Source: Paenibacillus gyeongsangnamensis (GTDB taxonomy: Bacteria; Bacillota; Bacilli; Paenibacillales; NBRC-103111). From it: 64,000 nt of DNA. Shown here piece by piece: positions 44,499-54,591 of this stretch; positions within the stretch are counted from its first letter, which is position 1; the number at the start of each line of letters is the position of its first letter. The translations under genes were made by a program, and so were the position numbers. The DNA is taken from contig NZ_JAQAGZ010000002.1 of NCBI RefSeq assembly GCF_027533625.1, positions 310,001-374,000 on the forward strand. Direction: 5' to 3'. The notes under the pieces were generated by a model that saw only the letters and a list, made by a program, of their open reading frames with translations, was not told the origin of the DNA and ran no database searches.

Positions 44499-46865
44499 CT
44501 ATTGGATGTCATTGAGGATATGGCCTTTTCTCCGACCTTCGCTTAACGCCGACTTGCGGTATACGCTAGGTGTGACGGATTCATGCTTCTTAAAAAAACG
44601 GATGAAGCTTTGCACATCGTGGTAGCCGATTTGCTGACCGATCTCCTGAAGGGCATACCGGTTTTCGTCCAATAGAAGTCGTTTCCCGTGCTCCATCCGG
44701 CATCGCGTTAAATATTCGAGCGGGGATATGCCTGTTTCGGCTTTGAAAATACGGCTTAAATAGTTTGGACTTACCCCGACTTCACCGGCAATATCGCCGA
44801 TTGATATATTGCTCGCATAGTTTTCTTCCATGAAGCGGATAGTCCTGGCAACGTAAATATTGTCGCTCTTTTGATCAGAGCAGGCTTCGAGTCTGGTAAT
44901 GATACTGCCCAGGTATTCGCGGAGGAGAGTCTCCAGCTCCACATTATTGCTGCAGTCGTCGATCCGCAGCACATGCTCCGTCTCCAGTTCCTCCAGCTCG
45001 TAACCTTCCCGGATTAGCTCATGGATTACGGCGCTCAGCAATATCACGATCATTTGCTGGACCTTATCGAGCGGAAACTTTCTTTCATGAACGTATTGCT
45101 GTAACAAAGAGGAAATGGCTTCCCCGGTTTGTTTTCTATTTCCTGACTTGATCCCCTCGGCAAGAACCTTTTGCAGTGAAATCGGGTATGGAATTGTCTT
45201 TTTGCAGGTCGTATTCGTGAAAAACACCGCATCGGATTTGTTCAGCAGCGCCTTGTATTTGAAGCCTCGCTTGGCATGTTTGTGGGATTCTTGCACGTCC
45301 AGAATATCGGAACACACGTTGCCGAACGAAAACTGCAGGCTCCTGTCAAACCTAGTCAGCGCCGTTTCATTGACGGTGCGGCACAGCTCGTTCAAAATAT
45401 GTCTCCATGTCTCATTAATCAATCCGGCGCCGACAACGGCTTCATCGCGATACTTCGCAGAAGCTTCCTCGGGAAGACCGAGAATGAAAGCGTACCTGTC
45501 TTCATCCAGCAGCGTCCCGGCGGCCGCCATTCGGGTTCGAAACACGTTTTCGGTCAGTCCGAACAGGAAAAGGTGTATTTCGCGCCCGGTGTCACCCTCC
45601 TTCAAAGACGATTTCAATTCGGGAGCGACGATACAAACCGTGAAGTAAGGCGAGTTGAACCGAATCCCATTCTGCTCCAGGAGCCGGCTTGTCCATGAGT
45701 TATGGGGAATGCTGCCGTTAAGCAGGTCATATATGAGTTTATGTCTCACAAGAGGTTCCACTTGATCGATGGCCGATTTGATCTGGTTGTTCTCATCGAG
45801 AATAGAGTCGATTCCTTTACGGATAAACGAATATTCGTCGAGGCTTTGATTTTGCGTAGCGGTTCTGAAGATGGATTGGTAACGGGTTACGATTTCCCGC
45901 CATGGGCTGTAAATCGCTAGGGCGAACAAATACGAGAGCAGAAAGCCTATCATAATAACAACACCGTTGGTGGCGACGGTTATTTTCAGTCTCGCGGCGG
46001 CCTCCCGTTCGTACGAATCGTAGGGCATTACCTTGGCGAGCATCCAGGAATGAGGCTGTATGGTTTGATAATTAATGAAATACTTTCGGCCGTTCGATTT
46101 CACGGTTGCCGTTTGACCCTGCTTTAAGGACGCAGACTGGGCCAATACGTCGGCAACCGCCTCGGCGCCACTACCCTCACCGCTCCGAAACAGCGTTCGT
46201 CCGTTTTTCAGATCGACAATGAATACGCCGCTCTGTTCGTCTAGCTGAACTATTTTTTTAAAAGCTTCAAAAAATTCATCCTTTTTAACGTTGATGACCA
46301 GCTCCCCGAGCGCATATTTCCCTGTTGAATGCAACGTCCTGCCGAATGAGATGACCTCGACCGGAGGCCGTGACGGATCGCGCTTGAGCTCTCTAACCTG
46401 ATATTCCGGCCGGCTATCGCCGGTCAGAAAGCCGTCCAACAACGATTTATCGTAAAAAGACTTAAGGTCATACATTCCTTCGTTCGTCGTCAGCACCCGA
46501 TCGCTCAACTGAAAATAAATATAAGCCGAATCGGTTATCCCGTTAACGGACGTTTGATCCCGCAGGTAATTTTGGAGGACGTAATAATCGTACTTCCCGG
46601 CGCTCTCCGGAGACGATAGGAGCGAATTGAGGTTGGTCTGAAGCGACAGCTGCAGCGATAATCCATCGATCTGATTGATCAGCAGTTGCAGCTGTGAGGA
46701 AAAATTATGAACGTCCGTATCCAGCTGCTTGTTATACTTGTCTTGAAGTTCGGAGGTGTAATTATATATGTACATGGAGCTTATCGAAACGGTAGGGATC
46801 ACGACCACGATCAAAAAGAACAGCATTATTTTTTTGAACCAGGTTAGCTTTAAGCCGTATCGCAT
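44499..46865 (-). CDS. Membrane sensor with AraC-type HTH
   Basis: 788 residues. An N-terminal transmembrane helix (KKIMLFFLIVVVIPTVSISSMY), an extracellular Cache-like sensor (~residues 35-290) and a second helix (VATNGVVIMIGFLLSYLFALAIY) precede a cytoplasmic part ending in a double-HTH AraC domain (IRFMEENYASNISIGDIAGEVGVSPNYLSRIFKAETGISP and YHDVQSFIRFFKKHESVTPSVYR). This architecture is standard for regulators of LplABC-type sugar loci in Paenibacillus; they sense an extracellular sugar and activate the adjacent operon. ATG follows GAGGTGAGGATAT. Confidence 0.9.
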   Translation of the reverse strand: MRYGLKLTWFKKIMLFFLIVVVIPTVSISSMYIYNYTSELQDKYNKQLDTDVHNFSSQLQLLINQIDGLSLQLSLQTNLNSLLSSPESAGKYDYYVLQNYLRDQTSVNGITDSAYIYFQLSDRVLTTNEGMYDLKSFYDKSLLDGFLTGDSRPEYQVRELKRDPSRPPVEVISFGRTLHSTGKYALGELVINVKKDEFFEAFKKIVQLDEQSGVFIVDLKNGRTLFRSGEGSGAEAVADVLAQSASLKQGQTATVKSNGRKYFINYQTIQPHSWMLAKVMPYDSYEREAAARLKITVATNGVVIMIGFLLSYLFALAIYSPWREIVTRYQSIFRTATQNQSLDEYSFIRKGIDSILDENNQIKSAIDQVEPLVRHKLIYDLLNGSIPHNSWTSRLLEQNGIRFNSPYFTVCIVAPELKSSLKEGDTGREIHLFLFGLTENVFRTRMAAAGTLLDEDRYAFILGLPEEASAKYRDEAVVGAGLINETWRHILNELCRTVNETALTRFDRSLQFSFGNVCSDILDVQESHKHAKRGFKYKALLNKSDAVFFTNTTCKKTIPYPISLQKVLAEGIKSGNRKQTGEAISSLLQQYVHERKFPLDKVQQMIVILLSAVIHELIREGYELEELETEHVLRIDDCSNNVELETLLREYLGSIITRLEACSDQKSDNIYVARTIRFMEENYASNISIGDIAGEVGVSPNYLSRIFKAETGISPLEYLTRCRMEHGKRLLLDENRYALQEIGQQIGYHDVQSFIRFFKKHESVTPSVYRKSALSEGRRKGHILNDIQ

Positions 46866-47240
46866 ATATCCTCACCTCTTAATCCCAGATATGTCCAATC
46901 TACCAAATGAGGATTAACTGTAGGATATACCTACGTAAAGAGGGAGTAAAAATATTGTTAAATTGAAATTAAGCTCCTGCAGCATATTTGGGTTATAACC
47001 CATGGACAAGCCCCAAATATGAATAAATAATCAAAATGCCCAAATGAAGAGATATCATTGTGCTTGGAAGAGGATCTAGTCCCCGTCGCGAGATCTACGA
47101 AATATTCCCCTCTTAATAAAACTCTTCTTACAAACCTAGCCTCTCCTACACGGCCAGCTTCATATTTCGGGATTTTTGCACCAAGCCGAAGTAAGCCAGC
47201 AGCGCTAACACACTGGTCGACAGGATAATTACCCCCATGG
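46866..47240. other. Gene-free interval with a membrane-protein tail at the IS6 boundary
   Basis: Most of the interval shows nothing coding. On the minus strand at about 47150-47239 a frame reads MGVIILSTSVLALLAYFGLVQ, then KSRNMKLAV and a stop. It begins exactly at the IS6 left end, so it looks like the 3' end of a membrane protein gene cut by the insertion. Confidence 0.4.
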
Positions 47241-48074
47241 GGTTGTGGTGCAAGAACTTCAACCATGCTAATATTGGGTCTAAACGAACACATGGGATGG
47301 AGTAAATTAGGTTGAAAACATCATTGAATCTGTTTAAATGGAAACATTACGAAGCGAAAATCATCTTATTAACGGTTAGATGGTATTTGAAATATAGCTT
47401 AAGCTACCGAGATGTAGCAGAAATGATGAGTGAACGAGGATTAAAGCTTTCTCATACGACGATCATGAGGTGGGTCCATGAGTTCGGGCCAGAAATAGAC
47501 AAGCGAATTCGCCCCTTTTTGAAGCCGACCAACGATTCTTATCGTGTTGACGAAACTTACATAAAAGTCAAAGGACAATGGAAATATCTTTACAGAGCAG
47601 TAGATTCGATGGGGAATACCATTGATTTCATGTTATCTGCTCATCGTGATATTCACGCGGCGAAACGATTTTTTAGTAAGGCAATGTCGTCCCCTCACAA
47701 TCAGTCACCGACGTAATTACAGTGGATAAAAACCCAGCGTATCCTCCAGCAATTAAACAATTAATGGATGAAAAAGTCCTTTCGAAAGAAACCTTGATGA
47801 GACAAACCAAGTATTTGAATAACATTGTAGAGCAGGATCACCGATTCATAAAGAAAATTACAAATCCAATGCATGGGTTCAAATCGTTTCTGACCGCTGA
47901 ACAGACGTTAAAGGGAATCGAAGCCATGAATATGATCAGGAAAGGGCAGGCCGAAGATACTTCGTCTGCCCTTTCAGCAGTTGAACTGATTAATAAATTA
48001 TTTGGATTAACTGCATAACTTATCCAATGATGTGAAGCTGCTACTCTTAACATTTTTATTTTTGCAACACAACC
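47241..48074 (+). mobile_element. IS6-family insertion sequence, copy 1
   Basis: The left end GGTTGTGGTGCAA and the right end TTGCAACACAACC (48062-48074) are near-perfect terminal inverted repeats. The internal left part (GCTAATATTGG...GGGATGGAGTAAATTA) is nearly identical to that of copy 3. Length about 834 bp. I see no 8-bp target duplication. Confidence 0.75.
47312..48018 (+). pseudogene. IS6-family transposase (copy 1), frameshifted
   Basis: N-terminal HTH part (LNLFKWKHYEAKIILLTVRW, YSLSYRDVAEMMSERGL) and the DDE catalytic core: first Asp in YRVDETYIKVKGQWKYLYRAVDS, second in ITVDKNPAYPP, Glu in NNIVEQDHRFIKK. The frame breaks at about 47705-47716, after SSPHNQSP, where the first part ends at TAA and the rest resumes in another frame. 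One indel inactivates it. Confidence 0.8.
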
Positions 48075-48269
48075 TCCAATGTTACTACCCCAGTTTAATA
48101 CATGAGCAGGTTGCTCCGGCGACCTGCTCAATGGTGATTATTAAGCTATCGTTATCCGTAACAAAAAATGCTATAGTGTAAGCGAACCGTGCAAATAAAC
48201 TTATTTACGGCTTGTTTCGCATACACGGCCGCGTTCGCCTAGCGCGGATTCGCCATCGTTATCACTTAA

Positions 48270-49037
48270 GGTTTTGGTGCAACTATTAAAATGGATCAAA
48301 CTGCAGAAAGGACAGACGAATGAATGCATTCGACCTGCCCTTTCTTTATCATATGCATGACTTCGATTCCAGCAATTGTTTTCTCTGCAGTATTAAAAGA
48401 CTTGAATCCCATCATTGGTTTAATGACTTTCTTTATGAATCGATGGTCTTGTTCAATTATATTGTTTAGATATTTCTGTTGTCGTAGTAATGTTTCTTGA
48501 TTCATGGCTTGTCTTTCAATTGTTTTACTGCGATAGGGTAAGCTGGATTTTTATCGACGGTGATCACGCGCGGCGATTGATTGTATGGTGAGGTCAACGC
48601 TTTCTTGAAAAATCGTCTGGCCGTGAGAGCATCTCGATTTTCAGAAAGCATGAAATCTATCGTATTTTAGTTGAATCCACTGCCCTATAAAGATAGAGCC
48701 ATTGTCCTTTGACTTTGATGTAGGTTTCATCCGTTCGGTAGGAATCGTTGGTCGGTTTCAGAAAGGGACCAATTCGCTTGTTTAATTCCGGCCAAACTGG
48801 TGAACCCATCGAATGATGGTTGTATGAGCCATATGTAGTCCTCGTTCTTCCATCATCTTCACTAGATTACGATAACTAAGGCTATATTTTAAATACCATC
48901 TTATTGTCAGCAAGATAATCTCTGATTCATACTGCTTCTACTTAAACAAATCTAATTCCTTTTCCAATGTAATTTCTCCATCTCATGACTTCATTTCAAT
49001 CATGTTATCATGGATTTAAGAGCTTTGCACCACAACC
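48270..49037 (-). mobile_element. IS6-family insertion sequence, copy 2 (decayed)
   Basis: On the minus strand the left end is GGTTGTGGTGCAA (49025-49037) and the other end reads GGTTTTGGTGCAA as its plus-strand complement-side repeat at 48270-48282. The element is shortened and mutated relative to copies 1 and 3. It is inverted relative to them. Confidence 0.65.
48296..48960 (-). pseudogene. IS6-family transposase (copy 2), multiply broken
   Basis: Minus-strand pieces match the other copies: a region like the KGQWLYLYRAVDSTKIR(FM) core, ITVDKNPAYP, then NNIIEQDHRFIKKVIKPMMGF and FNTAEKTIAGIEVMHMIKKGQ to the stop at 48296. Several stops (for example near 48520 and 48670) interrupt it. Confidence 0.65.
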
Positions 49038-49079
49038 CAATTTAATACCGCATTCCTGAAAATACCTTTCAACAAGGTT

Positions 49080-49889
49080 CTAATTTGCTTTTACCTCTTT
49101 ATTTATGTAGAAATCGGCTTGCAACGCACCGGATCCAAAGACAACTGAGAAACTCTTACCCGCAGAGGAAACGGTATTTGCATCCATATAACATACGCTA
49201 AAAGCGCGACGGGAAAAATCGCTTTTATTTCCTTCGGATCCGTGAACGGTCCAATTATTCAGCAGGACAGCTTCACCTTCTTCAAGTTCAAGATTGACAG
49301 GTTCCATGGTTCCCAGCAATTGATTGGTTTGATCCGGGGTTAGGAAGCCGGAAGGATTCTCTGGGTTGATTAATTGTCGGTGGGTTTTAGGAAAAATCTT
49401 CACGCACCCATTCTCAATGGTTGCCGGATCCAAAGCGGTCCATACGGTAACCAATGGATCGCGGTCCAGATCGGTCCAGCGGTCTTGATGGTAGGGAAGA
49501 ACCGAACCATGACGCGCCGGCTTATTCATGAACATGGCTCGAAAGCAGGAAATCCGGGTATCCCGCCCGTATACTTTTTCGCATATTTCGCGAAACAACG
49601 GTTTTTGCAAATATAATAAAAACAGAGAATCGAACTCTAGATTTTCTATTTTCCGATAGTTCAACGTTGAGCCTTTAAAACCCACTGTCTGACCGGATTG
49701 TTCATGCCCCTCACCAGCTTCACGCTGCATCATAAAACGATCGTAATCGCAATCGGCTTTGCCAAGCATAATGTGATTGATCCGTTGAGCAAGTGCAACC
49801 AGTTCGAGATCCGACAGTACTTTGCCCAATTTAAGATACCCTTGCTGTTCATAAGTTCTCCATTGTTCATCAGTTAAAGTGACGTTCAT
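49080..49889 (-). CDS. PhyH-family Fe(II)/2-oxoglutarate dioxygenase (1)
   Basis: About 269 residues. ATG 49889 (AAAGGAG 9 bp upstream) gives MNVTLTDEQWRTYEQQGYLKLG, the family N-terminus. The iron-binding triad is visible as H-x-D in LPYHQDRWTDLD (near residue 133) and the distal His in LLNNWTVHGSEGN; an Arg in SRRAFSVCYMD would bind 2-oxoglutarate. Such enzymes hydroxylate, or oxidatively demethylate, small molecules. It neighbours an IS6 copy and is 400 bp from an NHL-repeat gene. Confidence 0.85.
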   Translation of the reverse strand: MNVTLTDEQWRTYEQQGYLKLGKVLSDLELVALAQRINHIMLGKADCDYDRFMMQREAGEGHEQSGQTVGFKGSTLNYRKIENLEFDSLFLLYLQKPLFREICEKVYGRDTRISCFRAMFMNKPARHGSVLPYHQDRWTDLDRDPLVTVWTALDPATIENGCVKIFPKTHRQLINPENPSGFLTPDQTNQLLGTMEPVNLELEEGEAVLLNNWTVHGSEGNKSDFSRRAFSVCYMDANTVSSAGKSFSVVFGSGALQADFYINKEVKAN

Positions 49890-50285
49890 ATTTCCATTCT
49901 CCTTTGTCAATAACCTGCATTGACACTTCTTATTCTATAGATCTGCGCTTAAATTTTCTTCGCCTATGTTGCCACGGTTTAGAAATTAACTTATCTTGTG
50001 AGTATATTTAAAAGTCCGGTGAATAAATCCTCGCTGCCCGGGCGGATCATTCAACTCGCTGTTGTTCCCGAATTCTTGGAATTGTTAACCCTGAGTTACG
50101 GGATAACGGGTTAAGACCTTTTGTATACGGTCATTTTTCGTCAGTTTGCCCCTGGCATCGAATAAGCTTAAGTCCGGTCTCCGTTAATATATGCCCTCAC
50201 AAATTAAGGATAACAATAGCATTCGGGCTTTCGGCAGATAGAACTTATGTCAAGGAAAACACAGTGGCACTTTCCTGTTTCATAA
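49890..50285. other. Interval with possible coding debris
   Basis: No intact gene. A minus-strand frame near 50070-50190 reads DLSLFDARGKLTKNDRIQKVLTRYPVTQG, which has coding character but no start, no RBS and no recognised family, so it is probably another fragment. Confidence 0.3.
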
Positions 50286-51215
50286 CTACTGTCTCACCAG
50301 TTTCGTGATCCTGCCGTCGGAAATCCACTCGGCAACATAAACATTGCCTTGAGAATCGACGCATACGCCGTGAGGAGAGCTAAATTTATCAGGACGAAAG
50401 TAGGATTTAGGAAGGTTAGGCCAGCCCTGCTGCTTGTAGGCTTGCTGATCTTCGCCAAGATGGGTGATCAAACGATCTTCTCTGTCGAGAACGGTAACAC
50501 GGCTATTTAAATCAGGGATATAAACCTCGTCGCCAAAGAAGTAAAAGTTACAGGGAAGATCAAGGTCATGATCTACGAAACGTTTATGCTTTCCGTCAAG
50601 CGTAAACACTTGAATTCGGTGGTTTCTCCTATCCGCAACGTACAGTTCGGGCTCCGTCCCTCGGAGATTAACGGAGATTCCATGCGGTTCGATAAGCTGT
50701 CCCGGCTCAGAACCTCGTCCGCCCCAGCTGCGAATATAGGTCCCTTTAGCATCATACTGATGAATATAATATTGGCCGTATCCGTCGGATACATAAATGT
50801 CGCCGTTAGGAGCTATGCAAACGTCTGTTGGGATATACCTGCGATCCGCATTATAAAGATCCGGACGATCCGGTGTACCAATTTCCAGCAGCACCTCGCC
50901 GGTCAGAGTAGTCTTCACCAATATGCTCCGCTTTGTATTGGTCATATACAGGTACTGCACTCCGTCAGCATCACGATGTAGATAAAATCCATGTGCTCCC
51001 CCTTCAAACTCGGCGCCCCATGAGGTAAGAAATCGACCGTCTTTATCCAAAACGATAATCGCCTCTTTGCCGGTATGATGCACATAGACACGGTCCTCAT
51101 CATCCACACAAATGCCGTGGGTATACCCATATTTAATATCTTGGGGTAATTGCCCCCATCCCTCGAGAACTTGATAACAGTGCGATGCGCTTCCAATGAT
51201 AAGATTTCCAACCAA
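50286..51215 (-). CDS. NHL-repeat (six-bladed propeller) protein
   Basis: 309 residues, soluble, no signal peptide. Repeats of the NHL type are visible: GYTHGICVDDEDRVYVHHTGKEAIIVLDKDGRFLTSWG, PTDVCIAPNGDIYVSDGYGQYYIHQYD, EPHGISVNLRGTEPELYVADRRNHRIQVFT and SPHGVCVDSQGNVYVAEW. Relatives include peptidyl-amidoglycolate lyases and strictosidine-synthase-like or SMP-30-like hydrolases, so an enzyme acting on a lactone or an N-CH(OH) adduct is possible. TTG 51215 follows GAGGGGGG. It is 70 bp upstream-adjacent to the formaldehyde dehydrogenase, likely in one operon. Confidence 0.75.
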   Translation of the reverse strand: MVGNLIIGSASHCYQVLEGWGQLPQDIKYGYTHGICVDDEDRVYVHHTGKEAIIVLDKDGRFLTSWGAEFEGGAHGFYLHRDADGVQYLYMTNTKRSILVKTTLTGEVLLEIGTPDRPDLYNADRRYIPTDVCIAPNGDIYVSDGYGQYYIHQYDAKGTYIRSWGGRGSEPGQLIEPHGISVNLRGTEPELYVADRRNHRIQVFTLDGKHKRFVDHDLDLPCNFYFFGDEVYIPDLNSRVTVLDREDRLITHLGEDQQAYKQQGWPNLPKSYFRPDKFSSPHGVCVDSQGNVYVAEWISDGRITKLVRQ

Positions 51216-51285
51216 TCGAATCCCCCCTCATTAAAATTAATAGGTACATTTCCAGTAATGGATTGTCGATGTGTTAATATCCGGA

Positions 51286-52500
51286 TTAATGAATAAGTCC
51301 GTGAGGATCAATTACGAATTTCCTTGAAACGCCTCGATCGAAATCCGCGTAAGCCCTCGGCGCTTCTTCTAAGGAGATGACGGTTGCATTTACTGCTTTA
51401 GCGATTTGGGCCTTGCCGTTCAATATTGCCATCATAAGATCGCGATGATACTGCATAACTGGTGTTTGACCTGTAAAAAATGTATGGGATTTAGCCCAAC
51501 CGAGACCAAAACGAACTTTAAGTGTACCGATCTTAGCATCCGTATCCACGGCTCCAGGATCTCCGGTGACATACAGACCCGGAATCCCCAGTTTACCGCC
51601 TGGGCGTGTAACTTCCATAATGGAATTGAGTACGGTTGCCGGGGCTTCTGAATGTCCTTGACCATGACCATGTGCTTCAAAACCGACACAATCAACCGCT
51701 GAATCCACTTCTGGTATGCCAAGAGTTTGTTCGATTTGTTCGGCCAAATTCGAATGAACACTTAAATCAATGGTTTCGCAGCCGAAGCTTCTTGCTTGGG
51801 CAAGTCTTTCCACATTTAGATCACCCACGATAACTACAGCCGCACCCAATAGCTGCGCGGAATGCGCTGCAGCCAAACCTACCGGACCGGCCCCGGCGAC
51901 ATAAACCGTAGAGCCGGGACGCACACCTGCACTTACGGCACCATGATAGCCAGTTGGAAAAATATCGGACAACATCGTCAGGTCGAGGATTTTTTCCATA
52001 GCCTGCTCTTTGTCCGGGAATTTCAACAATTGAAAATCAGCATATGGAACCATCACATATTCAGATTGCCCACCGACCCAGCCACCCATATCAACATACC
52101 CATAAGCCGATCCTGGACGGTCCGGGTTTACATTCAAGCAAACGTTTGTATTCCGTTCCTTACAGTTTCGACAACGGCCGCAGGCGATATTAAAAGGCAC
52201 TGATACAAGGTCGCCTTTCTTAATAAACTCAACGTCACGTCCAACATCGATGACCTCACCAGTAATCTCGTGTCCAAGAACAAGACCGGATGGCGCGGTT
52301 GTTCGACCCCGGACCATATGTTGGTCACTACCGCATATGTTGGTAGAAACCACCTTCAGAATGACACCATGCTGGCATTTGCGTCCTACATTCAAAGGAT
52401 TTACCCCAGGACCGTCCCTAAGCACCAGATCAGGATAACTAATATCTTCAACTGCAACTTTCCCCGGTTCTTTGTAGACAACTGCACGATTTTCAGGCAT
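51286..52500 (-). CDS. fdhA: Zinc- and NAD-dependent formaldehyde dehydrogenase (glutathione-independent type)
   Basis: 404 residues, medium-chain dehydrogenase/reductase. It follows the Pseudomonas putida formaldehyde dehydrogenase pattern. VVSTNICGSDQHMVRG and GHEITGEVI provide catalytic zinc ligands, CGRCRNCKERNTNVC is the structural zinc site, VAGAGPVGLAAAHSAQLLGA is the Rossmann motif, and the family insert VDCVGFEAHGHGQ is present. It oxidises formaldehyde (or its hydrate) to formate with bound NAD. In a cluster with three PhyH dioxygenases this would detoxify formaldehyde from oxidative demethylation. Alternatives are other primary alcohol or aldehyde substrates. Confidence 0.88.
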   Translation of the reverse strand: MPENRAVVYKEPGKVAVEDISYPDLVLRDGPGVNPLNVGRKCQHGVILKVVSTNICGSDQHMVRGRTTAPSGLVLGHEITGEVIDVGRDVEFIKKGDLVSVPFNIACGRCRNCKERNTNVCLNVNPDRPGSAYGYVDMGGWVGGQSEYVMVPYADFQLLKFPDKEQAMEKILDLTMLSDIFPTGYHGAVSAGVRPGSTVYVAGAGPVGLAAAHSAQLLGAAVVIVGDLNVERLAQARSFGCETIDLSVHSNLAEQIEQTLGIPEVDSAVDCVGFEAHGHGQGHSEAPATVLNSIMEVTRPGGKLGIPGLYVTGDPGAVDTDAKIGTLKVRFGLGWAKSHTFFTGQTPVMQYHRDLMMAILNGKAQIAKAVNATVISLEEAPRAYADFDRGVSRKFVIDPHGLIH

Positions 52501-52592
52501 AGCTTGCCATCTCCATTTCTTTTGAACTTTTCTAAATATTTATAGTCCTCGATTCATTCTCTAATAGAGAGGATTTCGTCATGACGGCCTGG

Positions 52593-53480
52593 CTACACGC
52601 CCCATTTTTGCCGAGCTTCCTCCATGCTGACGGTTTCCCCTTTTTGCCAAGCGTAATGACCTTTGGGTTTTTTTCCTATCCACCGCTCATCCACAGGTTC
52701 TGATTTCAATTGATAACGTGTATCGGTACTCAGCCGATAACGGTTTGTTTGGTTCGTCAATGACCCATGCATTGTGTACATTCCAAAAATCAAAGCGTCT
52801 CCTGCTTTGAATTCTGTCGTTGCCCAACACCCTCCGTAAGTATTTATTAATTCCAAGGGATTGTTGGAAAACCACCCCGTTACTTTATCACGATCGACAT
52901 CCATTTGTCCGTATGTTTCTCGGATTTTGTCGAAATGTTGAGAACCTAGCAGAATCGCCAAACCTCCAAGGTCGTATGAGATATCTCCTAAAGGAGTCCA
53001 TAAAGTGTACAGATTTTTCGTCCCTCGACCCATATATACAATATCGTAATGAGCCCCCGTAAAATCACCGGTCCCCATAGCGCGGGCCCATTTATAATCG
53101 TAAGTCATTGATTCCCCACCAAGAAACCTGTCGAAAAAGGCCATTGTGCTTTCCGAATTTACTACATCTAGCAGTACCTGCGGTTGTTCGTGGCTTCCTT
53201 GAAAATTAGCCGCCTTATTCTCCGTTCCAATGATACCTTCATCAATAGGCGTATTAGGAGCAAGCTTTCCTTGATCCGCCATCCTTTGTAAAAACGTATG
53301 CTTTATGGCCAGTACTTTATTTCGGTCGTGAAAACCGCGAATCAACAAATAACCATCCTCTTTAAATCTTTCGCGCAGAGCTTCTGTATTATTGAGAATA
53401 TCATTAGAATCGCGGAGCTCCGTCAAGTAAGGTCCGTTCAGCTCCAATTCACTTTCACCCATTTTCACTTTTACAGCCAT
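52593..53480 (-). CDS. PhyH-family Fe(II)/2-oxoglutarate dioxygenase (2)
   Basis: 295 residues. The N-terminus has the family segment ALRERFKEDGYLLIRGFHDR. H-x-D lies in FTGAHYDIVYMGRG, the distal His in FGMYTMHGSLTN, and the 2-oxoglutarate Arg in YRLSTDTRYQLKSEP. RWARAMG/KWARAMG and QHFDKIRETYG resemble the long-chain PhyH-like enzymes of Paenibacillus carbohydrate loci. ATG is preceded by GGGAGGAAATAAGGG. A cre-like operator lies 80 bp upstream. The next gene downstream on this strand is fdhA (90 bp). Confidence 0.85.
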   Translation of the reverse strand: MAVKVKMGESELELNGPYLTELRDSNDILNNTEALRERFKEDGYLLIRGFHDRNKVLAIKHTFLQRMADQGKLAPNTPIDEGIIGTENKAANFQGSHEQPQVLLDVVNSESTMAFFDRFLGGESMTYDYKWARAMGTGDFTGAHYDIVYMGRGTKNLYTLWTPLGDISYDLGGLAILLGSQHFDKIRETYGQMDVDRDKVTGWFSNNPLELINTYGGCWATTEFKAGDALIFGMYTMHGSLTNQTNRYRLSTDTRYQLKSEPVDERWIGKKPKGHYAWQKGETVSMEEARQKWGV

Positions 53481-53553
53481 CCCTTATTTCCTCCCAACAA
53501 TTAAGAATTCAATGTTGTTTACAATTCAAGTATAAAGAAGGACAGCTAAAAAG

Positions 53554-53576
53554 TATTTATTGAAAACGCTTAAGTA
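53554..53576 (-). promoter_or_regulatory. cre-like operator upstream of dioxygenase 2
   Basis: TGAAAACGCTTAAG (53561-53574) matches the CcpA cre consensus (TGWAARCGYTWNCW) closely, within GTATTTATTGAAAACGCTT that is shared with the site upstream of the binding-protein gene at 57724. It lies 80 bp before the dioxygenase start. Confidence 0.55.
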
Positions 53577-53594
53577 TTTGTGCAAAAAGAACGC

Positions 53595-54377
53595 TTATGG
53601 TCGGCCTTGTTGAATTTTTCGCCAATCGGATGGAGAGACGCCTTCATTTTTTTGAAACCAAGCACTAAAGGAATGGACTCCTGAGAAGCCAACCTGCTCA
53701 GCAATTAATTGAATCGATCGGTTAGTTGTACGCAGCAGCCATTTCGCTTCCGCAGCTCGGCAAGATTGATGATACTGCTTTGGCGAAACATTAAAAGCCT
53801 CTTTAAATTGGGAACGGTAAGCCGATTCTGACAATCCGCATTGTTTAGCAAGCTCGCTAATGGATATCTCACTTTTGAGATTAGAACGAATGTGGTCTGC
53901 AGAAGATGCAACGGAAATGCTGAGTGGTCCATCATTTTGATATTGCAAAAGAAAGAGAATCAAAAGATCGACCCAAGTAGTGATACATCGCGTTTCTTGC
54001 TTAAGTGGTTGCGAAATCATGCGAAGCCACTGCCTAAATAAGCCTTCATACTGTTCCAACGCTATAGGTGAAAGCAGCTTTAAATCAGGTTTATCTATCG
54101 GAGTGAGCTGATGAAATAGCTTCTTAGTTTCAACAGGCATGTGATTGGCTTCCAGCACGGCAAAACGAATATCAGTTTCAGCCCTATAGGCATGAAGAAA
54201 TTGTTCATGGATGATCACGACGTTCCCAGTCTCAATCGGATATATCACGTTTTGGCATTCGAAGTGGCCACGTCCATGCAAAACAACCGATATTTCAAAA
54301 GAATCATGAGAATGGAATCCCATGTCCCAAATCGCAGAATGCTCAGCAAAACTGGATTTTACAACAGGCTGCGGCAT
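53595..54377 (-). CDS. AraC-family regulator with cupin sensor
   Basis: About 260 residues. ATG 54377 has AGGAGG 7 bp upstream. The N-terminal cupin (IWDMGFHSHDSFEISVVLHGRGHFECQNVIYPIETGNVVIIHEQFLHAY) should bind a small ligand, and the C-terminal AraC domain (SISELAKQCGLSESAYRSQFKEAFNVSPKQYHQ, AEQVGFSGVHSFSAWFQKNEGVSPSDWRK) binds DNA. It is likely a local activator of the dioxygenase or transporter genes, and lies between them. Confidence 0.88.
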   Translation of the reverse strand: MPQPVVKSSFAEHSAIWDMGFHSHDSFEISVVLHGRGHFECQNVIYPIETGNVVIIHEQFLHAYRAETDIRFAVLEANHMPVETKKLFHQLTPIDKPDLKLLSPIALEQYEGLFRQWLRMISQPLKQETRCITTWVDLLILFLLQYQNDGPLSISVASSADHIRSNLKSEISISELAKQCGLSESAYRSQFKEAFNVSPKQYHQSCRAAEAKWLLRTTNRSIQLIAEQVGFSGVHSFSAWFQKNEGVSPSDWRKIQQGRP

Positions 54378-54510
54378 GAACAATCCTCCTATGTAGCTAC
54401 AGTGCTTGCAGTTCGTTTAACGGTATAAGGAAATAGAATAATTTAACTTATTTTAAAGTTACTACAAGCAAGAATATAAGACAAGGAGAATCCTAGGGAT
54501 TCAAAAGACA

Positions 54511-54546
54511 ACATGGACAGCTAGCTTGGCGCAAGACTGTCCATGT
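54511..54546 (-). terminator. Terminator of the sugar ABC transporter operon
   Basis: ACATGGACAG (54511-54520) pairs with CTGTCCATGT (54537-54546), directly after the stop at 54592 of the last permease gene (minus strand). Confidence 0.65.
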
Positions 54547-54591
54547 TAGGTTCTTGGTTTCTTACTCAACCAAGACTATTTTTTTTGCACA